DNA of 64,000 nt from contig NZ_LTBC01000002.1 in assembly GCF_001594015.1 (NCBI RefSeq), positions 124,001 through 188,000 on the forward strand, written 5' to 3'. Within the stretch, counting starts at the first letter, position 1. Each line of letters starts with the position of its first letter. Below are positions 45,706-57,252 of the stretch, piece by piece. Made by a program: the position numbers and the translations under genes. Below the pieces are notes generated by a model. The model ran no database searches, had not been told where the DNA came from, and saw nothing but the letters and a program-made list of their open reading frames with translations. Source of the DNA: Moorella mulderi DSM 14980 (GTDB taxonomy: Bacteria > Bacillota > DSM-521 > Neomoorellales > Neomoorellaceae).

Positions 45706-46713
45706 TTGACCGGAACTATTGCCGTTATTGGTGCCGGCAGCTGGGGGACGGCCCTGGCCGTTTTACTGGCCCGGAAGGGCTTGCAGGTTAACCTCTGGGC
45801 CAGGCGCCGGGAACTTGTGGCTGAACTGGAAGAACTGCGAGAAAATAAAGCATATTTGCCGGGAGTTAAATTGCCTGCCGGGATCAGGCCAACGACCGAT
45901 CTGGAATTAACCACCAGGGAGGCAGGCCTGGTGGTCCTAAGCGTTCCATCCCATGCCGTCCGTTTAACAGCCCGGCAAGTAAAACCTTTTTTACCTCCAG
46001 GAATAATAGTCGTAAATACTGCGAAAGGGCTGGAGCTGGACACTAAAAAACGTTTATCAGAAGTCCTTACCGAAGAAGGCCTGGCGCAGGTGGCAGTGCT
46101 CTCCGGCCCCAGCCATGCCGAAGAAGTCGGCCGCGGCTTGCCGACGACCGTGGTCGTAGCTGCTGCCGACCGGCAGATAGCTGAATATGTCCAGGATATT
46201 TTTATGGATCCAACTTTCCGGGTTTATACCAATCCCGACGTGGCAGGGGTCGAATTTGGCGGCGCTTTAAAAAATATTATTGCCCTGGCCACAGGGATTG
46301 CCGATGGCCTGGGCCTGGGGGATAATGCCCGGGCGGCCCTTATGACCAGGGGCATGGCTGAAATTGCCCGGCTGGGGGTAGCCCTGGGGGGGAAAGCCAT
46401 GACTTTTGCCGGTTTAAGTGGTATTGGCGATTTGATTGTCACCTGTACCAGCATGTACAGCCGTAACCGCCGCGCCGGGATGCAGCTGGGGGAGGGTAAA
46501 GCCCTGGCCGAAATCCTGTCCGGCATGGGTATGGTGGTCGAAGGTGTGCGGACTACGGCGGCCGCTAGGGATCTGGCCCGCCAGCACCAGATCCGGATGC
46601 CCATAACCGAAGAAATTTATAAGGTCCTTTATGAAGGCAAACCAGTGCAGGAGTGTGTGGCGGCCCTCATGGAGCGGCCGCGCACCCATGAGGTTGAAAT
46701 AGGTATCTGGTAA
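45706..46713 (+). CDS. gpsA: glycerol-3-phosphate dehydrogenase [NAD(P)+]
   Basis: Reduces dihydroxyacetone phosphate to glycerol-3-phosphate. 335 residues. GAGSWGTALAVLLA for the cofactor, SGPSHAEEVGRGLPTTV, GVEFGGALKNIIALATG (catalytic Lys), and the C-terminal RPRTHE. TTG start immediately after the plsY stop. Confidence 0.95.
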   Translation: MTGTIAVIGAGSWGTALAVLLARKGLQVNLWARRRELVAELEELRENKAYLPGVKLPAGIRPTTDLELTTREAGLVVLSVPSHAVRLTARQVKPFLPPGIIVVNTAKGLELDTKKRLSEVLTEEGLAQVAVLSGPSHAEEVGRGLPTTVVVAAADRQIAEYVQDIFMDPTFRVYTNPDVAGVEFGGALKNIIALATGIADGLGLGDNARAALMTRGMAEIARLGVALGGKAMTFAGLSGIGDLIVTCTSMYSRNRRAGMQLGEGKALAEILSGMGMVVEGVRTTAAARDLARQHQIRMPITEEIYKVLYEGKPVQECVAALMERPRTHEVEIGIW

Positions 46714-46826
46714 ACCCCCGTACCGTTTCGGTGCCAGTTTCCTCCAATCACTATTCATCGCAGGTTCTTTTCTTGTCCCCGGGCGCATAGATCTGTAAAA
46801 GGTTGACCCCTAAAAATGATTTCGGG

Positions 46827-46855
46827 TCATATTCTGGCTACCAAATCATATAGAT
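46827..46855 (+). promoter_or_regulatory. putative sigma-E promoter of spoIVA
   Basis: TCATATT (46827-46833), 13 bp, CATATAGAT (46847-46855). It resembles the sigma-E consensus (ATATT and CATACA-T), the mother-cell factor that drives spoIVA in Bacillus. The 208-nt gap after gpsA is otherwise empty. Confidence 0.6.
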
Positions 46856-46921
46856 GTATTGTTAAAACATGCCAGTCGGGCTGAACGGTAAACTAAATGG
46901 CCTGGGGAGGGAGAATACGGG

Positions 46922-48400
46922 GTGGAAAAGCGGGATATTTTCCGGGATATAGCCGAACGTACCGGCGGTGATATTTATCTCGGCGTCATGGGGCCGGTAC
47001 GCAGCGGCAAGTCAACTTTTATCACTCAATTCATGGAAAAGCTGGTGTTGCCGAACATCAAAAATCCCAATGAGCGGGACCGGGCCAGGGATGAATTGCC
47101 CCAGAGCGGTGCCGGGCGCATGATCATGACCACCGAACCCAAATTTATTCCCAATGAAGCGGTGGAGATTACCATCCGGGAAGGGTTGAAGATGCGCGTG
47201 CGGCTGGTCGACTGCGTCGGCTATACCGTGCCCGGCGCCCTGGGCTATGAGGACGGCGAGGGGCCCAGGATGGTCCGGACGCCCTGGTTTGAAGAGCCGG
47301 TGCCCTTCCAAGAAGCGGCAGAAACAGGAACGCGCAAGGTGATCACCGACCACGCCACCATTGGCATAGTTGTTACCACCGATGGCAGTATTACGGAGAT
47401 TCCCCGGCAAGATTATGTCGATGCCGAGGAACGGGTCATCTGGGAACTCAAGGATTTAGGTAAGCCCTTTGTCGTCCTGCTCAATTCCGTCCATCCTCTG
47501 GCCGAGGAAACAATTACCCTGGCCGGGGAACTGGAGTCCGCCTATGATGTCCCGGTCCTCCCGGTGGACTGCCAACATTTAAGCGAAGAGGACATCCTGC
47601 ATATCATGGAAGAGGCCCTCTATGAATTCCCGGTGGCCGAGGTCAACGTCAACCTGCCCCGCTGGGTGGATGAACTGGCAGGCGACCACTGGCTGCGGCA
47701 GCAGCTGGAAAATGCCGTCCGGGAAGCAGTGGGGGAGGTCCGGCGCCTGCGGGATATCAATGGCGCTATTGACAGGCTTAACGAAAATGAATATGTTTTA
47801 CGGGTAGCCCTGAAGGACATGGACCTGGGCACCGGTACTGCCCATATTGACCTAGCAATGAGGGAAGGGCTCTTCTACCAGATCCTGCGGGAAGTCAGCG
47901 GCCTGGACATCAGCGGTGACCAGGATATCCTGCGCTGGATTCGCGAACTGGCCGGCATCAAGAAGGAATGGGATAAAATCGCTTATGGTATCCAGGAAGT
48001 CCGCAACACCGGCTACGGCGTCGTAACGCCCACCGAAGAAGAAATGGAACTGGCCGAGCCGGAACTTATCAAGCAGGGCGGGCGTTCCGGCGTGCGGCTG
48101 AAGGCCACAGCCCCATCTTACCACTTCATCCGCGCCGACATCACCACTGAGGTAACGCCCCTCATCGGTACCGAAAAGCAGTGCGAAGACCTGGTCAAAT
48201 ATATCATGGAGGAGTTTGAAGATAATCCCCAGAAGATCTGGCAGACCAATGTGTTCGGCAAGTCCTTAAGCGAACTGGTGCGGGAAGGTATCCAGAGTAA
48301 ACTCTACCGCATGCCGGAAAGCGCCCAGGTAAAACTCCAGGAAACAGTAGAACGCATCGTCAACGACGGCGGCGGTGGGCTGATCTGCATTATAATTTAG
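46922..48400 (+). CDS. spoIVA: stage IV sporulation protein A, spore coat morphogenetic ATPase
   Basis: Polymerises on the forespore surface to form the coat basement layer. 492 residues. Walker A GPVRSGKSTF at residues 24-33, then IMTTEPKFIPNEAVEI, LVDCVGYTVPGA, and the hydrophobic C-terminus GGGGLICIII, needed for membrane targeting with SpoVM in Bacillus. GTG start after GGGAGGGAG. Monocistronic, with terminator. Confidence 0.96.
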   Translation: MEKRDIFRDIAERTGGDIYLGVMGPVRSGKSTFITQFMEKLVLPNIKNPNERDRARDELPQSGAGRMIMTTEPKFIPNEAVEITIREGLKMRVRLVDCVGYTVPGALGYEDGEGPRMVRTPWFEEPVPFQEAAETGTRKVITDHATIGIVVTTDGSITEIPRQDYVDAEERVIWELKDLGKPFVVLLNSVHPLAEETITLAGELESAYDVPVLPVDCQHLSEEDILHIMEEALYEFPVAEVNVNLPRWVDELAGDHWLRQQLENAVREAVGEVRRLRDINGAIDRLNENEYVLRVALKDMDLGTGTAHIDLAMREGLFYQILREVSGLDISGDQDILRWIRELAGIKKEWDKIAYGIQEVRNTGYGVVTPTEEEMELAEPELIKQGGRSGVRLKATAPSYHFIRADITTEVTPLIGTEKQCEDLVKYIMEEFEDNPQKIWQTNVFGKSLSELVREGIQSKLYRMPESAQVKLQETVERIVNDGGGGLICIII

Positions 48401-48415
48401 GAACAACTGCAAGAC

Positions 48416-48444
48416 AACCGGGGTATTGCCCCGGTTTATTTTTT
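48416..48444 (+). terminator. terminator after spoIVA
   Basis: AACCGGGG / CCCCGGTT stem with a 5-nt loop, then TATTTTTT. Confidence 0.9.
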
Positions 48445-48460
48445 AAGGGGCAACTGGTTA

Positions 48461-48489
48461 TTTACTGCTACCCCGGGCTATGGTACAAT
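48461..48489 (+). promoter_or_regulatory. sigma-A promoter of the GntR gene
   Basis: TTTACT (48461-48466), 17 bp, TACAAT (48484-48489), about 48 nt before the start codon. Confidence 0.6.
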
Positions 48490-48536
48490 GTATAAAGAGG
48501 TAAGACCACTTGTCCCAGGGGTAGGAGCGATAACCA

Positions 48537-49280
48537 TTGAGCGATAGTTCAACGGAAAAACTTTTCCAGCCTATTTACCGCAATCCTAAAAGCGTCTATC
48601 ACCGGGTGGTAGATGAAATAAAAAAAAGCATTTTTGAGGGGCGAATGAAGCCCGGCGACCGCCTGCCGGCCGAACGGGAGCTGGCGGAAATGCTTGGGGT
48701 TAGCCGGACTTCCGTCCGGGAAGCCTTAAAAATGCTGGCTGCCGAGGGCCTGGTAAGCATCCGTCACGGCCAGGGGGCCTTTATCAGCGAGCAGGACCCG
48801 GATGAATACTTAAAGCGCTTTGCCAGCCACCTGCCGGTGAACAGGGATACGGTGTTGCATCTTTTTGAAGTGCGTAAAGTCCTGGAGCCACAAGCGGCCC
48901 GCTGGGTGGCAGAAAGGGCCAGCCAGGCTGATATCCAGGAGCTGGCCAGCATGGTGACCACCACCAGGGAACAGCTGGGACGCCTGCGTAGCGGCCGCCT
49001 TTCCCTCCTGGCAGGGCACGACAGCAATTTCCATTACCGTCTGGCCCAGGCCACCGGTAATACCGTCCTGGTGCGCTTGATGCACAGCATGCTCGATCTC
49101 CTGGCCGACAGCCGCTCCCGCAGCCTGGCCATTCCCGGCCGCGGCGAACGGTCGGTTGATGAACACTATGAGATTGTAAAGGCTTTAATCAACCGTGATG
49201 GCGATGAGGCTGCGGCAGCCATGTTGCGGCACCTGGAAGACGTCGAGGAGCAGGTTGTTGCCGCCTGGCGCCAGGGATAA
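48537..49280 (+). CDS. GntR/FadR-family transcriptional regulator
   Basis: 247 residues: winged helix-turn-helix (GDRLPAERELAEMLGVSRTSVREALKML split over residues 41-70) and an all-helical FCD ligand domain (~97-240) with the metal/ligand residues in FEVRKVLEPQAA, HDSNFHYRLAQATGN and DEHYEIVKALINRD. Members sense small organic acids such as lactate, pyruvate or glucarate. No catabolic gene lies next to it, so the target is unknown. TTG start after GTAGGAG. Confidence 0.87.
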   Translation: MSDSSTEKLFQPIYRNPKSVYHRVVDEIKKSIFEGRMKPGDRLPAERELAEMLGVSRTSVREALKMLAAEGLVSIRHGQGAFISEQDPDEYLKRFASHLPVNRDTVLHLFEVRKVLEPQAARWVAERASQADIQELASMVTTTREQLGRLRSGRLSLLAGHDSNFHYRLAQATGNTVLVRLMHSMLDLLADSRSRSLAIPGRGERSVDEHYEIVKALINRDGDEAAAAMLRHLEDVEEQVVAAWRQG

Positions 49281-49294
49281 ATATAAAAAAGTGC

Positions 49295-49323
49295 TTGACA
49301 CCCTTTGAAACAGGGTTTATAGT
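49295..49323 (+). promoter_or_regulatory. sigma-A promoter of the SAM riboswitch-metY transcript
   Basis: TTGACA (49295-49300), 17 bp, TATAGT (49318-49323). Start near 49330, about 30 nt before the aptamer. Confidence 0.8.
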
Positions 49324-49362
49324 TTATATCAAGCTGGCTTAATTGAATACAGGAACTAAAAA

Positions 49363-49479
49363 CTCTTATCAAGAGTGGTGGAGGGACTGGCCCGATGAAG
49401 CCCGGCAACCCGCTGTCCCGGTTTACCCGGGGGCGACAGGTGCCAATTCCTGCAGGGCATTTGCCCTGAGAGATAAGGG
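49363..49479 (+). ncRNA. SAM-I (S-box) riboswitch
   Basis: The S-box blocks are all present: CTCTTATCAAGAG, GGTGGAGGGACTGGCCC, ATGAAGCCCGGCAACC, GGTGCCAATTCCTGCA and GAGAGATAAG. P1 is formed by CTTATC and GATAAG. It turns transcription off when S-adenosylmethionine is plentiful and precedes metY-metX. Confidence 0.97.
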
Positions 49480-49496
49480 GGGTAAGCAAGTTAATG

Positions 49497-49522
49497 CCTC
49501 TTCTTATCGGAGAGGTTTTTTT
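49497..49522 (+). terminator. SAM riboswitch terminator
   Basis: CCTCT / AGAGG stem with a T7 tract. The loop contains CTTATC, which can pair instead with GATAAG of P1 to form the antiterminator, the usual S-box logic. Confidence 0.85.
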
Positions 49523-49542
49523 ATTCCCCCGCGGCCGGCTAA

Positions 49543-50853
<1,311 letters not shown>

Positions 50854-50854
50854 T

Positions 50855-51976
50855 ATGGGCGATGTCGGTATTGTTGCCACCCGGTTTTATGACTGGCCAG
50901 GAAGCCTGCAGCTGGAAAGCGGGGCCCGTTTGGGCCCCCTTACCATAGCCTATGAAACCTATGGCGAGCTGAATGCTGCCGGGGATAACGCCATCCTGGT
51001 CCTCCATGCCCTTACCGGCAGCGCCCATATTGCCGGCCGCCATTCCCCGGACGACCGGCTGCCCGGCTGGTGGGACCCCCTGGTGGGGCCGGGCAGGGCC
51101 CTGGACACCCGGCGTTATTTCGTGGTCTGCGCCAATGTCCTGGGCAGCTGTTATGGGACTACAGGACCGGCTAGCATAAACCCTGCCAGCGGCAGGCCCT
51201 ATGGCCTGGATTTCCCAATAATTACTATTCGTGACATGGTGCGGGCCCAGAAAATACTGCTGGATTACCTGGGCGTCAAGCACCTGGTAGCAGCCATCGG
51301 CGGCTCCATGGGCGGCATGCAGGTGCTGGAATGGGGCTTCCTTTACCCGGAAATGGTCAGCGCCATTATTCCCATTGCCGCCTGCGGCCGGACGACGCCT
51401 ATGCAGATAGCCTTCCATAACGTCCAGCGGGAAGCCATCTACGCCGACCCGGACTGGCAGGGCGGCGACTACTACGGCACCCCGGGACCCCGGCGGGGAC
51501 TGGCCCTGGCCCGGCGGATCGGAACCATTACTTATAAGAGCGACCCTTCCTGGACCATGAAATTCGGCCGGACCGTGGTGGACCCGGAAAAATACTACCA
51601 CCTTGAGGGCCAGTTTGAAGTGGAAAGCTACCTGGCTTACCAAGGGAGAAAGCTGGTCCAGCGCTTTGACGCCAATGCTTATCTCTACCTCACCAAGGCT
51701 GTTGATCTCCATGATGTCAGCCGGGGCCGGGGAAATTATACCGAAGTGTGGAATAATTTACCTCCCTGCCTGGGGATAGGCATATCCAGCGACTTTCTTT
51801 TCCCTCCCTACCAGGTCAAAGAGATTGTCCGGTTAATTAAGGCCGGCGGTGGCCGCGCCCGGTACCGGGAACTCAATTCTCCCTATGGTCATGACGCTTT
51901 TCTTATTGAATTTAAACAGCTGGAAGCTATTATTAAACCTTACCTGGCTGAGTTACGCCCCGACCTGTCTGGATAA
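50855..51976 (+). CDS. metX: homoserine O-acetyltransferase
   Basis: Alpha/beta-hydrolase that acylates homoserine to start methionine synthesis. 373 residues. Nucleophile Ser in IGGSMGGMQVLEW, LGSCYGTTGPASINP, the Asp in SSDFLFPPYQ and the His in YGHDAFLIE. Acetyl-CoA use is inferred from pairing with metY. Only one nucleotide separates it from metY. Confidence 0.94.
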   Translation: MGDVGIVATRFYDWPGSLQLESGARLGPLTIAYETYGELNAAGDNAILVLHALTGSAHIAGRHSPDDRLPGWWDPLVGPGRALDTRRYFVVCANVLGSCYGTTGPASINPASGRPYGLDFPIITIRDMVRAQKILLDYLGVKHLVAAIGGSMGGMQVLEWGFLYPEMVSAIIPIAACGRTTPMQIAFHNVQREAIYADPDWQGGDYYGTPGPRRGLALARRIGTITYKSDPSWTMKFGRTVVDPEKYYHLEGQFEVESYLAYQGRKLVQRFDANAYLYLTKAVDLHDVSRGRGNYTEVWNNLPPCLGIGISSDFLFPPYQVKEIVRLIKAGGGRARYRELNSPYGHDAFLIEFKQLEAIIKPYLAELRPDLSG

Positions 51977-52037
51977 AAAAGTATTGCCCAACAGGGAGGG
52001 ATAAGGTAAAATTGAAAGGTACGAGGAGAGTGAGGGT

Positions 52038-53336
52038 GTGTCAGGACCAATAAATATTGGCCTCCTGGGCCTGGGGACCGTTGGCAGCGGCGTGGTCCGG
52101 CTCCTGCAGCAGAACGGCGGTGCCATCGCCCAGAAGCTGGGCCGGCCTTTAAAAATCAGCCGCATCCTGGTGCGGGATAGGCATCGAACCCGCCAGGTAG
52201 AAGTTAGTCCCGACTTGCTTACTACCGATCCGGAAACGATCCTGGCTGACCCGGATATTCCCATTATAGTCGAGGTGATGGGCGGCACCGGCGCGGCCCG
52301 GGAATACATCCTTAAGGCTATCAGCCAGGGTAAAAGCGTGGTTACGGCCAACAAGGATCTCCTCGCCCTTTACGGCAAGGAGCTTTTTGATGCCGCTGAG
52401 GCCAGCGGTGTTGACCTTTTCTTTGAGGCCAGTGTGGGTGGGGGTATTCCCATTATCCACCCATTGAAGGAATGCCTAGCCGGCAATCGTATCCGCCAGG
52501 TCATAGGCATCGTCAACGGGACCACCAATTATATCCTCACCAAGATGAGCCGGGAAGGGCGGGATTTTGCTGAAGTCCTCAAGGAAGCCCAGTCCCTGGG
52601 TTATGCTGAAGCTGATCCTGCTGCCGACATTGAAGGGGACGATGCCGCCCGCAAAATGGCCATCCTGGCTTCCATTGCCTTTGGTACCCGCATTACTTAC
52701 CCGGATGTTTACCGGGAAGGCATCAGCAATCTCACGGCCCAGGACATCAGTTACGCTGCCGACCTGGGTTATGCCGTAAAGCTCTTAGGGATTGCCCGGG
52801 AGGACGAAGAAGGAATAGAGGTACGGGTCCACCCGGCCCTGGTACCCTTAAACCACCCCCTGGCGGCAGTCAGCGATGTTTTTAATGCCATTTTTGTTGA
52901 AGGCGATGCCGTAGGGGAAACCATGTTTTACGGCCGGGGTGCCGGTTCCATGCCTACGGCCAGCGCCGTGGTGGGCGATATTATGGAAGCGGCCCGCAAC
53001 ATCCAGCACAAAACCCGCGGCCGCATATCCTGTACCTGCTTTTATGATAAACCCCTGAAACCCATGGGAGCCATTATTACTAAGTATTACTTAAGACTGG
53101 TAGTTGTCGACCGGCCGGGGGTCCTGGCCAGTATTGCCGGTGTCTTTGGCGAGCGGGAAGTCAGCCTGGCTTCGGTCATCCAGGAGCGAATGCTGGGGGA
53201 ACTGGCCGAACTGGTCCTCATTACCCACCGTGTGCGGGAGCAAAACATGCAGGATGCCCTGGGCGTCTTAGCCGGTTTGCCGGTTGTTAAAGAAATAGCC
53301 TGTGTTGTGCGGGTAGAAGGAGGAGAAAGTGGTTGA
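52038..53336 (+). CDS. hom: homoserine dehydrogenase with ACT domain
   Basis: Reduces aspartate semialdehyde to homoserine, the branch point to threonine and methionine. 432 residues: [12 protein letters not shown] cofactor motif, [13 protein letters not shown] (catalytic Lys), [32 protein letters not shown], and a C-terminal ACT domain ([21 protein letters not shown]). GTG start. Begins a hom-thrC-thrB-lysC cluster. Confidence 0.95.
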   Translation: MSGPINIGLLGLGTVGSGVVRLLQQNGGAIAQKLGRPLKISRILVRDRHRTRQVEVSPDLLTTDPETILADPDIPIIVEVMGGTGAAREYILKAISQGKSVVTANKDLLALYGKELFDAAEASGVDLFFEASVGGGIPIIHPLKECLAGNRIRQVIGIVNGTTNYILTKMSREGRDFAEVLKEAQSLGYAEADPAADIEGDDAARKMAILASIAFGTRITYPDVYREGISNLTAQDISYAADLGYAVKLLGIAREDEEGIEVRVHPALVPLNHPLAAVSDVFNAIFVEGDAVGETMFYGRGAGSMPTASAVVGDIMEAARNIQHKTRGRISCTCFYDKPLKPMGAIITKYYLRLVVVDRPGVLASIAGVFGEREVSLASVIQERMLGELAELVLITHRVREQNMQDALGVLAGLPVVKEIACVVRVEGGESG

Positions 53337-54379
53337 GCTGGCCGGGAGTTATTCGCGCTTACCGGGAGTTCCTGCCGGTGACGGAGGCAACTCCCTTGAT
53401 TACTTTACAGGAGGGCAACACCCCCCTGATAGCCGCTGGGAATCTTTCCCGGGAGCTGGGTATAAAACTCTATTTCAAGTATGAAGGACTTAACCCCACC
53501 GGGTCCTTTAAGGACCGGGGCATGGTCATGGCGGTGGCCAAAGCCATGGAGGCCGGGTCGAAGGCCATTATGTGTGCCTCAACTGGCAATACCTCGGCTT
53601 CGGCTGCTGCCTATGCCGCCCGTTGTGGCTTAAAGTGCAGTGTTCTTATCCCGGAAGGCAACATCGCCCTGGGAAAACTGGCCCAGGCCCTCTTTTATGG
53701 TGCCAGGGTAATTGCCATCCAGGGTAATTTTGACGACGCCCTGGACCTGGTACGCCGGATTACGGCCAAACATCCCATTACCTTGGTCAATTCTATTAAC
53801 CCCTTTCGCATTGAAGGCCAGAAAACGGCCGCCTTTGAGGTTTGCGATTGGCTTGGTGAGGCCCCGGATTACCTGGCCATTCCCGTAGGCAACGCCGGTA
53901 ATATTACTGCTTATTGGAAAGGTTTTAACGAGTATTACCAGGCCGGCCGCAGCCATTATTTACCGAAGATGATCGGCTTCCAGGCCGAAGGCGCGGCCCC
54001 GATAGTGAGGGGAGAAGTGGTGCCCAACCCGGAAACGGTGGCCACAGCTATCCGCATTGGTAACCCGGCCAGCTGGCAGCCGGCCGTCCGGGCGGCTAAA
54101 GAATCCGGTGGCTTTATCGACTGTGTCAGCGATGAAGAAATCCTGGCGGCCCAGCGCCTGCTGGCTACGGCAGAAGGCATCTTTGCCGAACCGGCTTCGG
54201 CCGCTTCCCTGGCCGGTGTGATCAAGTATGTTAAAAAGGGTTATTTCCATTCCAGTGACCGGGTCGTCTGCGTCCTTACCGGTCACGGTCTGAAGGATCC
54301 AAATATCGCCATCAAGCAGGTGGCCGAGCCCATATCCTTGCCACCTGAGGAAGCCAAGGTATTAGAGGTAGTATTGTAG
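53333..54379 (+). CDS. thrC: threonine synthase
   Basis: PLP enzyme converting phosphohomoserine to threonine. 348 residues. PLP lysine in [34 protein letters not shown], and the phosphate-binding [14 protein letters not shown] start overlapping the hom stop by 4 nt, after AGGAGG. Confidence 0.95.
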   Translation: MSWPGVIRAYREFLPVTEATPLITLQEGNTPLIAAGNLSRELGIKLYFKYEGLNPTGSFKDRGMVMAVAKAMEAGSKAIMCASTGNTSASAAAYAARCGLKCSVLIPEGNIALGKLAQALFYGARVIAIQGNFDDALDLVRRITAKHPITLVNSINPFRIEGQKTAAFEVCDWLGEAPDYLAIPVGNAGNITAYWKGFNEYYQAGRSHYLPKMIGFQAEGAAPIVRGEVVPNPETVATAIRIGNPASWQPAVRAAKESGGFIDCVSDEEILAAQRLLATAEGIFAEPASAASLAGVIKYVKKGYFHSSDRVVCVLTGHGLKDPNIAIKQVAEPISLPPEEAKVLEVVL

Positions 54380-54454
54380 TAAACAGCCATAACAAAGGGC
54401 AGAGTACCTTAAGGGTCCCGCCCTGGAGATGGAGAAATGAAGGTAGGATAATTT

Positions 54455-55345
54455 ATGCCACTGGTGCGGGTGCCGGCTACTACGGCCAACCTGGGGCCGG
54501 GGTTTGACACCCTGGGGATGGCCCTGGATCTCTACGATGAACTGCTAATCGAAGCAGCTCCTGCCCTGGAGATTACCGTGACGGGTGAAGGCGAGGCAAC
54601 CATCCCCCGGGGACCGGAAAATATCGCTTACCGGGCCGCCCTGGCCGTCTTTGCCCGGGCCGGGCGGCCGGCGGTTAATTTGAAAATAGCCATGTATAAT
54701 AGCATCCCGGTGGCCCGGGGACTGGGCTCCAGCGCGGCAGCCCTGGTAGGGGGGCTGGTAGGGGCCAATGCCCTTCTGGGTGAACCATTAAGCCGGGACG
54801 AACTAGTAAACCTGGCCACGAATCTGGAAGGGCACCCCGATAATGTAGCCCCGGCCATTTTAGGCGGCCTGGTGGTAGCCGCCAGGGACGGGGATAAGGT
54901 CTACTGCCGGCGCCTGGAACCGCCGGCAGGGTTAATGACCGTGGTAGCCATTCCCCAGTTTACCCTGTCAACAAGGGTATCCCGGGGTGTCCTGCCAGCC
55001 AGGGTGGCCTTAAGTGATGCCGTCTTTAACCTCAGCCGGGTGGGTCTCCTCCTGGCTGCCGTCCAGGCCGGTGACCTGGAGCTAATGGGCAAGATGATGG
55101 AGGATAAACTGCACCAGCCCTACCGCTTACCCCTGGTGCCGGGGATGGGGGAGGTTTTTGCCGCCGCCCGGGAGGCCGGGGCCCTGGCGGTCGCTTTAAG
55201 CGGTTCCGGGCCGTCGGTAATTGCCTTTTGCCGTGGCCGTAAGCCTGAGGTAGGACCGGCCATGGCAGCAGCCTTTGCCCGCCACGGGGTGGCCTGTACC
55301 GTGAAAGAGCTGGCCCCGTGCCCCCAGGGCGCATTGATCGTTTAA
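54455..55345 (+). CDS. thrB: homoserine kinase (GHMP family)
   Basis: Phosphorylates homoserine for ThrC. 296 residues. [22 protein letters not shown], the ATP loop [17 protein letters not shown], and the C-terminal [12 protein letters not shown] motif. ATG start 75 nt after thrC. Confidence 0.96.
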   Translation: MPLVRVPATTANLGPGFDTLGMALDLYDELLIEAAPALEITVTGEGEATIPRGPENIAYRAALAVFARAGRPAVNLKIAMYNSIPVARGLGSSAAALVGGLVGANALLGEPLSRDELVNLATNLEGHPDNVAPAILGGLVVAARDGDKVYCRRLEPPAGLMTVVAIPQFTLSTRVSRGVLPARVALSDAVFNLSRVGLLLAAVQAGDLELMGKMMEDKLHQPYRLPLVPGMGEVFAAAREAGALAVALSGSGPSVIAFCRGRKPEVGPAMAAAFARHGVACTVKELAPCPQGALIV

Positions 55346-55379
55346 TATCCTCTCACATCTCTTTTACAGGAGGTTCTTT

Positions 55380-56597
55380 ATGGCACTTATAGTTCAAAAA
55401 TACGGCGGAACTTCCGTTAATGGCCCCGAACGGGTCAAGAATGTCGCCCGCCGGGTGGTTAACACCCGCCGGGCGGGCAATGAGGTGGTGGTCATTGTCT
55501 CGGCCCCGGGAGATATGACCGACGACCTGATCGCTATGGCCCACGAGATTAGTCCCAACCCACCAGCCCGGGAAATGGACATGCTCCTGGCTACAGGGGA
55601 GCAGACATCCATTGCCTTGCTGGCCATGGCCATTCATGAACTGGGGGAACCGGTCATTTCCCTGACGGGTCCCCAGGTGGGCATTTTAACCGACAATGTC
55701 CACACCAAGGCCCGTATCCTGGAGGTTAGCTGTGACCGCCTGCACCGGGAACTGGCGGAAGGCAAAATCGTCATTGTCGCCGGTTTCCAGGGCATGACCT
55801 GCGATAACGAGATCACCACCCTGGGCCGGGGTGGTTCGGATACGACGGCCGTAGCCGTAGCTGCCGCCCTGAAGGCTGACGTTTGCCAGATTTATACCGA
55901 CGTGGACGGGGTTTATACGGCTGACCCCCGGGTCGTACCTGCAGCCAGGAAACTCCCGGTTATCTCCTACGACGAAATGCTGGAACTGGCCAGCCTCGGG
56001 GCCCAGGTGCTGCAGCCCCGCTCAGTGGAGTTTGGCAAGCTAAACCATGTGGTTTTAGAGGTACGTTCCAGTTTTAACGACAATGAAGGAACCCTGGTGA
56101 AAGAGGTGACGGAAATGGAAAAGAAAATGGTGGTCAGCGGCGTAGCCGGTGACCGTAACGTAGCCCGGATAGCCCTCCATGATGTTCCCGACCGGCCGGG
56201 GATTGCCAAGGCCCTCTTTGTCGCCCTGGCCAGGGAAAGCATTAATGTCGATATGATCGTTCAGAGCGCCATGCGGGATGGGATTAACGATATTGCCTTT
56301 ACCGTCGGCCGCGACGATCTCCGCAAGGCAGTGGAGGTTACCGAAAGGGTGCGGGCCGAGATCGGTGCCAGCAAGGTAACTTATAATGATAAGGTAGCCA
56401 AGGTATCCATTGTCGGCGCCGGTATGATCACCAATCCCGGCGTGGCCGCTGAGATGTTTGCCTGCCTGGCGGAGGAAGGGATCAATATTCACATGATCAG
56501 CACCTCCGAGATCAAGGTTTCCTGTATCATTGATGAGGAATACCTGACCCGCGCCATGCAGTCCCTCCACAGCCGTTTCGGCCTGGAGAAGGAATAA
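55380..56597 (+). CDS. lysC: aspartate kinase
   Basis: Phosphorylates aspartate, the entry step to lysine, threonine and methionine. 405 residues: kinase domain ([47 protein letters not shown]) and two C-terminal ACT domains ([46 protein letters not shown]) for feedback. ATG after AGGAGG. Likely feedback effectors are lysine and/or threonine, not readable from the sequence. Confidence 0.96.
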   Translation: MALIVQKYGGTSVNGPERVKNVARRVVNTRRAGNEVVVIVSAPGDMTDDLIAMAHEISPNPPAREMDMLLATGEQTSIALLAMAIHELGEPVISLTGPQVGILTDNVHTKARILEVSCDRLHRELAEGKIVIVAGFQGMTCDNEITTLGRGGSDTTAVAVAAALKADVCQIYTDVDGVYTADPRVVPAARKLPVISYDEMLELASLGAQVLQPRSVEFGKLNHVVLEVRSSFNDNEGTLVKEVTEMEKKMVVSGVAGDRNVARIALHDVPDRPGIAKALFVALARESINVDMIVQSAMRDGINDIAFTVGRDDLRKAVEVTERVRAEIGASKVTYNDKVAKVSIVGAGMITNPGVAAEMFACLAEEGINIHMISTSEIKVSCIIDEEYLTRAMQSLHSRFGLEKE

Positions 56598-56664
56598 GCC
56601 GTAGTACCTTTCTTTAAGCCCACGCATAAGATGCAGGAAGAAAACCTGTAAGGGGTGATTATGG

Positions 56665-57003
56665 GTGGGCTTATTCCAAGTACCCTGCCCGTCCGGCCGT
56701 TACTGGCGGGTGGAGGCAGGGGATACCCTGTATCTAATAGCCTTGCGTACGGGTACTACGGTAGCCGAACTGGAACGCCTGAATCCCGGGGTTGATCCTT
56801 ATAACCTCCAGATTGGCCAGGTGCTCTGCCTGCCACCTGAACCGCCCTGTCCCTCGGGCGTGTACTGGCAGGTAGCTCCCGGCGACACCCTGTACAGCAT
56901 TGCCCGGGCCACCGGGACGACGGTAGAAAAGTTGCTGGAACTAAATCCCCATGTCGATCCCTACAATCTCCAGGTCGGCCAGAATATCTGCCTGCCAGGG
57001 TAA
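56665..57003 (+). CDS. protein of two LysM repeats, each with a cysteine pair
   Basis: 112 residues made almost wholly of two 50-residue LysM repeats: CPSGRYWRVEAGDTLYLIA...CLPP and CPSGVYWQVAPGDTLYSIA...CLPG. LysM binds N-acetylglucosamine polymers such as peptidoglycan. There is no signal peptide, as in some spore-coat LysM proteins made in the mother cell. GTG start after AAGGGG; the ATG four bases upstream is out of frame. Spore cortex/coat localisation is inference. Confidence 0.82.
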   Translation: MGLFQVPCPSGRYWRVEAGDTLYLIALRTGTTVAELERLNPGVDPYNLQIGQVLCLPPEPPCPSGVYWQVAPGDTLYSIARATGTTVEKLLELNPHVDPYNLQVGQNICLPG

Positions 57004-57019
57004 ATTGCTGAATTTGTGC

Positions 57020-57048
57020 TTGCAAAAAATTTAATTGTGGTATATATT
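57020..57048 (+). promoter_or_regulatory. sigma-A promoter of the first glnA
   Basis: TTGCAA (57020-57025), 17 bp, TATATT (57043-57048). The predicted start (about 57055) is at the first ANTAR-type hairpin. Confidence 0.65.
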
Positions 57049-57054
57049 AATAGC

Positions 57055-57158
57055 AAGGGGCAAGGGTGTCCTTAAACTTATTAAATCAAACGGCGATGCA
57101 TGCCAGTGTGAGCAAAGACGCTCCAGGGGTAAAACCCCGATGGGGCGTTTTTCTTTTT
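57055..57158 (+). promoter_or_regulatory. ANTAR-type antitermination leader before the first glnA
   Basis: Hairpin P1 (57055-57073) has loop AAGGGT closed by GC/GT. Hairpin P2 is GAGC (57110-57113), loop AAAGAC, GCTC (57120-57123). Both loops have A at position 1 and G at position 4, the hallmark of ANTAR-protein targets. The 3' side of P2 overlaps the 5' side of a terminator, ACGCTCC (57118-57124) / GGGGCGT (57142-57148), with an inner GGGGT/ACCCC hairpin and a long T tract. Binding that stabilises P2 would prevent termination. Confidence 0.8.
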
Positions 57159-57252
57159 CCTGAAGCAGGGGGAGGTGGAAGGAATAGCTTGTTCCTGGGA
57201 GGATGAAAATGGTAGTCCAAGACTATAATTTAATAATGAAAGGGGTTTCTCC

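Noticed and set aside
46714..46826. Possible extra small gene between gpsA and spoIVA
   Set aside because: No open frame with a ribosome site; the segment leads into a sigma-E-like promoter.
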